A DNA stretch of 64,000 nt, taken from Oxyruncus cristatus (lineage: Eukaryota; Chordata; Aves; Passeriformes; Cotingidae). The stretch is from assembly GCA_013399855.1 (NCBI GenBank), contig VXAY01002607.1:267599-331598 (forward strand), in the 5' to 3' direction. Shown in pieces: positions 35,701 through 41,539 of this stretch; within the stretch, counting starts at the first letter, position 1, and each line of letters opens with the position of its first letter. The notes under the pieces were generated by a model, which saw only the letters and a program-made list of their open reading frames with translations, ran no database searches and was not told where the DNA came from. Made by a program: the position numbers and the translations under genes.

Positions 35701-35852
35701 TGATGTATCTGTTTTGTGTGTTCTTGTTCCAGGCTCAGCGGGACTACTTTGGTGCACACACATATGAATTATTATCAAAGCCAGGGGTATTTGTCCACAC
35801 GAACTGGACAGGCCACGGAGGAAATGTGTCCTCCTCTGCCTACAATGTCTAA
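26304..35852 (+). CDS. PGD: PGD, 6-phosphogluconate dehydrogenase, decarboxylating (complete, 13 coding exons)
   Basis: This is the third enzyme of the oxidative pentose phosphate pathway. In the cytosol it converts 6-phosphogluconate and NADP+ to ribulose 5-phosphate, CO2 and NADPH. The exons are 26304-26311, 27454-27529, 27955-28134, 28271-28336, 29362-29480, 30517-30586, 30928-31062, 31492-31681, 33194-33324, 33814-33947, 34284-34383, 35259-35381 and 35733-35852. They total 1452 nt, so 483 residues, the same length as the human protein. Visible landmarks are the N-terminal NADP-binding loop GLAVMGQN (residues 10-17) and the substrate-binding [15 protein letters not shown]. The catalytic segment [17 protein letters not shown] places Lys184 and Glu191 as in the human enzyme. 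The C-terminal helices run to [18 protein letters not shown]. No frameshift or missing catalytic residue is seen. Confidence 0.98.
26312..27453 (+). other. PGD: PGD intron 1
   Basis: The 5' half is CpG island and the middle is ordinary sequence. A CR1 3' fragment occupies about 26976-27303. The acceptor is TTCCACGTTCCAG. Confidence 0.85.
26976..27303 (+). mobile_element. CR1 LINE 3'-end fragment in PGD intron 1
   Basis: The text has the known CR1 tail order: CTCCCCCAGAGGGTGGTGGG, GCACTGAACAGGCTCCCCAG, GGAGTTGGACTAGATGATCC and the terminal ATTCTGTGATTCTATGAT. It is 5'-truncated, as is usual for CR1. The 5' edge is approximate. Confidence 0.88.
27454..27529 (+). CDS. PGD: PGD exon 2
   Basis: The acceptor is CACGTTCCAG and the donor GTAAGT. 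It encodes residues 3-28, including the Rossmann glycine loop GLAVMG. Confidence 0.97.
27955..28134 (+). CDS. PGD: PGD exon 3
   Basis: The acceptor is CACCCCCAG and the donor GTGAGG. It encodes residues 29-88. [12 protein letters not shown] includes the Asn-Arg-Thr NADP 2'-phosphate contact, and it continues to DDFIKKL. Confidence 0.97.
28271..28336 (+). CDS. PGD: PGD exon 4
   Basis: The acceptor is TTTTTGGCAG and the donor GTAAGC. It encodes residues 89-110, [20 protein letters not shown] then TT. Confidence 0.97.
28337..29361 (+). other. PGD: PGD intron 4
   Basis: About 1 kb of noncoding DNA. The only notable item is a short GT microsatellite at about 29203-29222. Confidence 0.7.
29362..29480 (+). 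CDS. PGD: PGD exon 5
   Basis: The acceptor is CTTTGTTCCAG and the donor GTAAGC. It encodes residues 111-149 with the substrate-binding motif [19 protein letters not shown]. It leaves within the Trp codon TG + G. Confidence 0.97.
30517..30586 (+). CDS. PGD: PGD exon 6
   Basis: The acceptor is TCCCCACAG and the donor GTAAAT. It encodes residues 150-173, from [15 protein letters not shown] to CCDW. Confidence 0.97.
30928..31062 (+). CDS. PGD: PGD exon 7 (catalytic Lys and Glu)
   Basis: The acceptor is TCCTGACAG and the donor GTGATC. It encodes residues 174-218. Lys184 (general base) and Glu191 (general acid) lie in [17 protein letters not shown]. Confidence 0.97.
31492..31681 (+). CDS. PGD: PGD exon 8
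   Basis: The acceptor is TTCTTTTCCAG and the donor GTAACT. It encodes residues 219-281, including [20 protein letters not shown], the conserved loop that contacts 6-phosphogluconate. Confidence 0.97.
31682..33193 (+). other. PGD: PGD intron 8
   Basis: The largest PGD intron, about 1.5 kb. It is T-rich around 32640-32700, with a short GT run. No repeat family or gene is recognised. Confidence 0.7.
33194..33324 (+). CDS. PGD: PGD exon 9
   Basis: The acceptor is GTGCCCAAAG and the donor GTGAGT. It encodes residues 282-325, [20 protein letters not shown] to FLEDIRK. Confidence 0.96.
33814..33947 (+). CDS. PGD: PGD exon 10
   Basis: The acceptor is TTTTTTTTTTTAG and the donor GTAATT. It encodes residues 326-369. 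[20 protein letters not shown] to WRGGCIIR is the all-helical dimer domain. Confidence 0.97.
34284..34383 (+). CDS. PGD: PGD exon 11
   Basis: The acceptor is CCTCTGCCTAG and the donor GTGAGT. It encodes residues 370-403, [20 protein letters not shown] to AVEDCQ. Confidence 0.97.
35259..35381 (+). CDS. PGD: PGD exon 12
   Basis: A C/T-rich acceptor ending TCTCTCCCAG and the donor GTGGGT. It encodes residues 404-444, including [18 protein letters not shown]. The Arg of YRHE binds the substrate phosphate of the partner subunit. Confidence 0.97.
35526..35559 (+). repeat. Perfect 17-bp tandem duplication in PGD intron 12
   Basis: AATTACTAGATACTAAT occurs twice with no spacer. Confidence 0.9.
35733..35852 (+). 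CDS. PGD: PGD exon 13 and stop
   Basis: The acceptor is TGTTCTTGTTCCAG. It encodes residues 445-483, [18 protein letters not shown] to SSSAYNV, followed by TAA at 35850-35852. Confidence 0.97.
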   Translation, partial: AQRDYFGAHTYELLSKPGVFVHTNWTGHGGNVSSSAYNV

Positions 35853-36045
35853 TGGAAATCCCTCCACTTGAAGCCAAGATACTGTAGATCTCAGATATTT
35901 CTCTCCTAGAAATCACTTTTTACTGTACTGTGCTAGAACTTGTGTTTGGACACTTTTGTAATAACTTGTGGGTATATTTCATATATATATGTGTATATAT
36001 ATATATCTCATATAAGAAAGCTAAATAAATTTAGTTATAAATGTA
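35853..36045 (+). other. PGD: PGD 3' UTR with AATAAA and AT dinucleotide run
   Basis: A short UTR with a TA/TG microsatellite at about 35980-36006 and AATAAA at 36024-36029. The cleavage position is inferred as 15-25 nt downstream. Confidence 0.8.
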
Positions 36046-36880
36046 TTGAGGCATTTTCCTTTCACTACTGTTGGCTAAAATGTCTTTGTGCAGTATTTAA
36101 TAGACTACAGTTTATAATTACGGCATTTTTATTGTATTGTAGTGCATAAAGTCCTAGGGATCAAGGCAGAGATGACTGGAATTCAGTAATTTCTGAGGTG
36201 GAGAGTGTCAGCACAGTAATTCTACACAAGGTCCTAGGGAGGTAAAGGCCTTTTTTTCGTTTGTTTGGTTGGTTTTTTTTGTTGCCATGGTTTATCTGTA
36301 ACAGGCAGCAGCTTAATTCTTACAGATTTAATTCCTGTGCGTTCACCTGCTCATTGTGAGCTCTCTGTGCTTTCTGTGGGAGGACGAAGGGTGGGATGGA
36401 TCTTGGAGAAACAAGAACAATATTCCTGTCACCAAACCATTCTCCTTACAGCTTTTATTCCCAGATTTAAGCTCTGGCATAAACCTTTGGCCTAGCTGTG
36501 TGCTTGCGGTTTTTACCCCAAATCTCCCTGATTCTCTGCCTCTTCTTCCCAGGGGGCAATGAAAAATACCCACAGTTGGCTCTATTTTATATCCCCTCCC
36601 TGCAGTGCTACTGCCAGTCATCTCCAGGACTTCTGAAAATTCACCTGGATATCTGAACCTTTCGTTTGTCCCTCGGAAGCGTTAAATCTTCCCTCTCAAG
36701 CGTTAAATTTTGTGCTGCGCGCTGATTTTTTGTAGCAATTTTTTTTTGTCTCCATTTATTTCCGCTAAGGCAGCTACTCGTTATCGAACACCTCTATACG
36801 GCAAAATACGACTTTGATTTTCAACCCGACTTTTCCGCAGACCGCGCAGTAAGATTTGGGATTTCCGTGCAATAAATGCG
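36046..36880. other. PGD-CENPS intergenic region
   Basis: No gene or repeat family is recognised. Near 36670 there is a short direct repeat containing AGCGTTAAAT (TCGGAAGCGTTAAATCTTCC, then CTCAAGCGTTAAATTTTG). GC content rises at the CENPS island. Confidence 0.65.
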
Positions 36881-37260
36881 TGTCGCGGGTGCCCGTGAGC
36901 AGCGGGGTCCCGGCTCCCGTCAGGGCGGCCCCGGGGCGGGGCCCGACATGGCGGCGGCGCGGCCCCGCCCCGCGCGCTGGGCGGGAAACTCTGAGGGGCG
37001 CGATGGCGGCGGCGGGCGGCGAGGAGCGGCTGCTGCTCACACAGGTACCGGGGCGGCACGCCGGGGTCGGGGCCCTGAGCCGCGGCCTGCAGGCGGCTGT
37101 GGTGGCCTGGAGCAGGGCCGCTGTGTCAGTGCCTGCCCCCGCCTTGGTCCCTGCAGAGGCTGAAGGCGGCGGTTCACTACACGGTCGGGTGCCTGTGCCA
37201 GGAGGTGGGGGAGGACAAGGACGTCCAGTTCAGCAAACAGAGCATCGCGGCCATCTCGGA
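36880..37260 (+). promoter_or_regulatory. CENPS: CENPS CpG-island promoter with E2F-like site
   Basis: A CpG-rich region spans exons 1-2. GC boxes (CGGGGCGGGGCC near 36932) and GGCGGGAAA at 36980-36988, an exact E2F-type site, lie just 14 bp before the ATG. This fits cell-cycle control of a kinetochore/DNA-repair histone-fold gene. A second ATG at 36948 is out of frame and would form an upstream ORF if it lies in the mRNA. Confidence 0.75.
37003..37044 (+). CDS. CENPS: CENPS exon 1
   Basis: ATG in a GCGCGATGG context. It encodes MAAAGGEERLLLTQ. The donor is GTACCG. Confidence 0.92.
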
Positions 37261-39245
37261 GATCACCTTCCGACAGTGCGGTAAAGCCTGGGTTACCTGG
37301 GGTTACCTTGTGTTACGTGGGTCAGCTGGGGTTACCCTGATTCTACTTGGGTTACTTGGGTTACAGCAAGGTTGGTCGGGAGCCACTGCTGGAGACACGG
37401 GGCTTTAAATTAGTAGCACCGACCTAGGTGTCACTGGGGCATTGCCCTGCATCGTGTTTTTAACAGTACGAGAAACAGCGTTTCTACTTTTCAGACCTGA
37501 AAAAAAGAATCTTAAGTGTACGTGGAAATATTGTGCCTGTGCAAAAGTGACACCTAATAACCAGCCGTGGTCACATCTTATAACTGACTTGGATAACTTG
37601 CACTTAGTACCTTTGTAACAGCTGGTGCGTATTATGTATCTCTCCCCCCTCAGCATTTTAAAATACGTGTCATCTTTGTGTTTTCTCCAGAGACCTTTGC
37701 AAGAGACCTTGAAATGTTTGCAAGGTAGGCACTGATTGTTACAAAGGCTTTCTTCTTTTGTGTTAGCTCCTGGATAATCTTTAAAACACTAATTCAAGGT
37801 TTTAAGTGTTCTGTTGTCTGCTTAAATAGTGGCTGTGAAGTCAGGAAATAGATATTCCCTGCAGGTACTTCCTGCTCTTGGAAGCTCACTTATGTGGTAC
37901 GAGTGATTGTTTAGATTAAGGGCTGTATATAATTATCAAATGCATTGATACACGGCGGTAGTGGATGGTTTGGGGGTGACAGGTGATTACCAAGCTGGTT
38001 TCTCCAAGGAGGTAAGGGACTGTATTTAGTTAAAACCCAACACAGTGACCTTCTGACAAGTAAGAGGGAACAGGACAGTGGTGCTGGAAGCTCTGGTTGC
38101 TATGTTTTCACACAGGAAGTGTGGGAATTTAGATATACAGGAACAAGCTTGATAAAACAGGTTTTTTGTGCATAGTTAGGGGAGACAGACAGGTGAGGTT
38201 TGCTCGGTCCATATTAAGCCCCTTTAATCACTGAATTCAGTGCTCTCAGTGAAATGCTTTATGGCCTCTTACAGACAGTGTTGGCAAACACGTTAAGGGG
38301 TGTTTTTATTCTATGCAGACATGCAAAACGAAGCACAATCAATACAGAAGATGTGAAGCTTTTGGCTAGAAGGAGCAGTTCTTTGGTGAGATTCACTGTA
38401 TTTTCTGTCTCACAACATTCTTAAACCACTTCAGAGCATTTGAATGAAGGATATAGATGATGAAGCAACTGTTGTTTAGGCAATTTCACTATCTTACTGA
38501 TGATGAACGGGCACAAATCCAGTGATTTTTAAATTTTCACTCCATGACACTCTGCCTCGCTGTGGGAACACACATCTCATTGCAATTCAGGAGTTGCAGA
38601 AGGGTTGCTGAGCTTCCAAGTACAGAAGTGCAATAAACAGACACAGCACCATCAATCCTGGAAGTGAATCACTTTGCTTTTTCCTGGTATGTTCCTTTGT
38701 TGTAGCTCAGGAATAGCTTGAGTCTACCTCGAGGTGCTGAATGTCTTCACATTAACACAGGGATCATGGAATTCTCTCTTGTGCTGATCTATGTGGAGTT
38801 CAGTGGATTAAAGTCACTAATGTTATGACATACCTGTACTTGGAACCACGAAGAAGAAAGCTTCCAATACTGATTTTAATTTTATGCAAGGAGATTTTTT
38901 CCTTTCGCATGTGGTTTGAAATATGCAACACGAACTTACCTGAGAAGGCAGAGTAAATGGGTTTTTTTTGGAGTCTATCATCTTTCTTATAGTAAGAATT
39001 TGCCCTATTACCTTCTCTTCAACATTTCTCTCTAATTTCTTGTGAATAAATGAAGTTCTTCAGTAGAGGACTGATTAATTTATTGTTCTCAGCTAAAATA
39101 TATCACCCAGAAGAGTGATGAGCTTGCATCAAGTAACATGGAGCAAAAGGAGAAGAAGAAAAAGAAGTCCAGTGCAGCCAAGGGAGAGAGAACTGGAGAA
39201 AAAGAAGCAGCTGTGGCCGAAAATGAAGATTACAACATGTCATGA
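37003..39245 (+). CDS. CENPS: CENPS (APITD1/MHF1), histone-fold centromere and Fanconi-pathway protein (complete, 5 exons)
   Basis: CENP-S pairs with CENP-X. The complex joins CENP-T/W at the inner kinetochore and acts with FANCM at stalled forks. The exons are 37003-37044, 37157-37280, 37691-37724, 38319-38385 and 39093-39245. They sum to 420 nt, so 139 residues; human has 138. Residues 15-89 form the histone fold (RLKAAVHYTVGCLCQEV, FSKQSIAAISEITFRQCETF, RSTINTEDVKLLARRSSSL). The tail is Lys-rich (EQKEKKKKKSSAAKGER), with further acidic and basic residues ending NEDYNMS. The ATG at 37003 gives the expected N-terminus MAAAGGEERLLLTQ. The gene lies tandem to PGD and tail-to-tail with DFFA. 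Confidence 0.96.
37157..37280 (+). CDS. CENPS: CENPS exon 2
   Basis: The acceptor is GGTCCCTGCAG and the donor GTAAAG. It encodes residues 15-55, helices 1 and 2 of the histone fold, and leaves in phase 1. Confidence 0.95.
37288..37366 (+). repeat. Degenerate GGGTTAC-type tandem repeat in CENPS intron 2
   Basis: The hexamer GGGTTA occurs five times in 79 bp with variable spacers, starting 8 bp after the splice donor. GGGTTA is a permutation of the vertebrate telomere repeat, but spacing is irregular and a C usually follows. Confidence 0.7.
37691..37724 (+). CDS. CENPS: CENPS exon 3 (34 nt)
   Basis: The acceptor is GTTTTCTCCAG and the donor GTAGGC. It encodes ETFARDLEMFA plus part of Arg. 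It is short but conserved. Confidence 0.94.
37725..38318 (+). other. CENPS: CENPS intron 3
   Basis: About 600 bp. No repeat family or second gene recognised. Confidence 0.65.
38319..38385 (+). CDS. CENPS: CENPS exon 4
   Basis: The acceptor is TTCTATGCAG and the donor GTGAGA. It encodes RHAKRSTINTEDVKLLARRS then SSL, the last histone-fold helix. Confidence 0.95.
38386..39092 (+). other. CENPS: CENPS intron 4
   Basis: About 700 bp. No repeat family or second gene recognised. Confidence 0.65.
39093..39245 (+). CDS. CENPS: CENPS exon 5 and stop
   Basis: The acceptor is TTGTTCTCAG. It encodes LKYITQKSDELASS and the charged tail, ending NMS then TGA at 39243-39245. Confidence 0.95.
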   Translation, partial: LKYITQKSDELASSNMEQKEKKKKKSSAAKGERTGEKEAAVAENEDYNMS

Positions 39246-39496
39246 TTTACCTTTCCAGTAATGCCTCAGGTCAGCTTCTCTTAGTATCCTGGAGAAACTA
39301 GAATTAGCCTATGTGAGATTTCTCTTGCAGGTTAACACTGAATCTTGCAATGAATCTTTAGGTTTTTAGGTGACCACGATGAGTTGGGTTTTTATTGTTC
39401 CAAAATTGCAAGGTCTGTCAGAATTCAGTAAAGCTTATGCCCAAAATGCCTTAATTGCTCACAAAAGGTATCTGCTACTAAAATTAAAATCCTTTA

Positions 39497-39502
39497 AATA
39501 AA
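39497..39502 (+). promoter_or_regulatory. CENPS: CENPS polyadenylation signal AATAAA
   Basis: The first canonical signal downstream of the stop, about 250 nt into the 3' UTR. A second + strand AATAAA lies at 40409-40414. Confidence 0.75.
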
Positions 39503-40604
39503 GAGTTTAAAGCAGAACATTCTCACTGAACTGCAATAACTCAGTATGTGCAATGCTGCTACTCAATTTCTCCAGTAGCTGTTTGACTTCCTCCTTGCTT
39601 CCAGTGTGGATACTTTTGCTCAGGCATATTGAATATTTCGGTTTTGTTTTAACAGCCTTGACAATTTAAACATGTTTTGTGGCATTTCCCACCTGTGACT
39701 CTGCTGGGGTATAATCTTTGCTGTCGGTTATTCCCGTTTTCAGGTAGCACTGTGGCTCTGGAGCAGTGGGCAGACACTGATCCCCACTGCCCTGTGCCAG
39801 GCTGGCAGAGCCTTACAGAGTGCAAAGGAGTTGTAAAGGAGAATCCAAAAATAATTGGATTCCAAAGAAGCAGATTTAAAGACATAAGTAATTAGACAGA
39901 AATAGGCAAGTGAAATGAGAAGGCTGCTCGAGCCACTGCGTGGGCCAACTTGATCCAGCAAGAATTAGCTTGCCAAGGATAGTCTAAAATATGCAGCAAG
40001 AGAGGAAAGACTTGAACGCTGTTTCTCTTGCTCAGCCCTTGATTCATGAGACAGACTCTTCCTTGAAGTCACTTATTCCTTCCTGCAGGATACAGCTTAG
40101 GACAACTCCCCCAAACCAAGTTTAAAATCATCAGCTTCTCATTTTAGTTAGACTTACATATTAAACACTACCCCAAGATAAGGAAGGTACAGAACATTTC
40201 CGATTGCACTTGAGAAGGTGTAGCCTCGCTCTGTGTTTGAAGAGTGCACTTTTTAGACTTGAGTCTCTTGGCTCTACATGACACAGTGGAAAAAGAGCAC
40301 TGCTCTTGTGCAGCCTTTCATTCTTGCTCTGTGTTTGAGCTGTTAAGCAGGAGTGACAGGAAAAAAATCCCATGCCTTTTCTAGGCTGCAACTATCCAGT
40401 ATTGATCAAATAAAATCAAGTGCTGCAGTGCAGAACGCGGGAATGTCATGAACCCCCATCTCTGTGTGGGAAACTTTACACAATGGCTCTTCCATGCCTT
40501 CCCCTTCCTCCATTCTTATCCCATCCCTTTCAGGGATGAGATTTCTTTTACAAGAATTCAGCACATTAATTATAGCAGCTGGTGGAAATATCAAAACCAG
40601 CCCG
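39503..40604. other. Convergent intergenic region CENPS/DFFA
   Basis: No coding sequence is recognised on either strand. I looked specifically for a somatostatin-type C-K-N-F-F-W-K core (CORT) and did not find it. A + strand AATAAA at 40409 suggests an alternative longer CENPS 3' end. Confidence 0.65.
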
Positions 40605-41335
40605 ACGGTGAGATAAAAAGCTTTTATTGATATTAGAAATAAAGGCTTTAACAAATTTAAAAAGAAGCCAGTTAGTACAAAAGCATCATGATGCTACACT
40701 AATGATTCAGGAGAATAACACAGCAGGCCAAATACAAGTCTTCTGTCACACAGCCCTACAAAGGAATTATTTCCACCTTTGCTGTGTTTTACAAGTTAGT
40801 TCTTACACAGCACCCAAGAAAAAGCACTAAAGTGAAAGGACTTTGAATTTACTTTAACTGATGTAATCAGTGTGAGAATTCAAGTTCCTAGATCCCAGGC
40901 TGGAGCCTAAAGCCAGGCAGCAGCTGGTTAAACCCTCTGCCCTGTTCACAACTATGCCCCAAAGTGTCTCCCAGAGATCTTCCACACTTTACACTGAAAA
41001 CGGTGGGGATACAAGGTAAGCAAAGTGCCCGGGGCCTCAGGAGCTGCAGCCACCAGTATCAGATGGAAGCTTCTGGCTCCCAACCAGGTTTGCAAAGCTG
41101 AACCCTTCCGTGCTGTGTTTAGCAATACCATTGTTCCAGTATTCTGCAAAAAGTCGAAATCCCTTTGGTCACACATGATTTGAATCATCCCAGGAGTCTA
41201 AGCCTCTGGACAATGTCCAGATTTCCCTTGTCTATAGCCAGAGCACAGGATGACCAGCAAACTCTGGCTTGCAGGGTGTGTCTTTGCTGGGGTGGATTCT
41301 AATGCAGGCGCTGAGCTGCCATCAGCAGTGCAGTG
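40605..41335 (-). other. DFFA: DFFA 3' UTR
   Basis: Noncoding, from the stop codon to the candidate poly(A) signal. No other feature seen. The extent is inferred. Confidence 0.6.
40623..40628 (-). promoter_or_regulatory. DFFA: DFFA polyadenylation signal (AATAAA on minus strand)
   Basis: TTTATT on the + strand lies about 710 nt beyond the DFFA stop codon in its transcription direction, and is the best visible candidate 3' end. Confidence 0.65.
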
Positions 41336-41539
41336 TTATTTTTTGCGTTTTGAGCTGGGCCAGTCCCCCCAGGGCACGGTTTTCTTGCCCTTGGACGTGT
41401 TCCGCAGGGAATGCAGGGTCTGCACTTGCTGGAGGCGCTTGGAGAGCTCCTGGTCACAGGCTGCCTGCAGAGCTCCAGCCTTCTGCTTGTCCCACCCCAG
41501 AGCCGAGGCCAGGGCTGCTCTGTCTTCCTTCAGCACCAG
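41336..41539 (-). CDS. DFFA: DFFA exon 6 and stop
   Basis: The minus-strand acceptor is CTCTCCTACAG. It encodes LVLKEDRAALASALGWDKQK to PSSKRKK, then TAA. Confidence 0.95.
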   Translation of the reverse strand: MVLKEDRAALASALGWDKQKAGALQAACDQELSKRLQQVQTLHSLRNTSKGKKTVPWGDWPSSKRKK

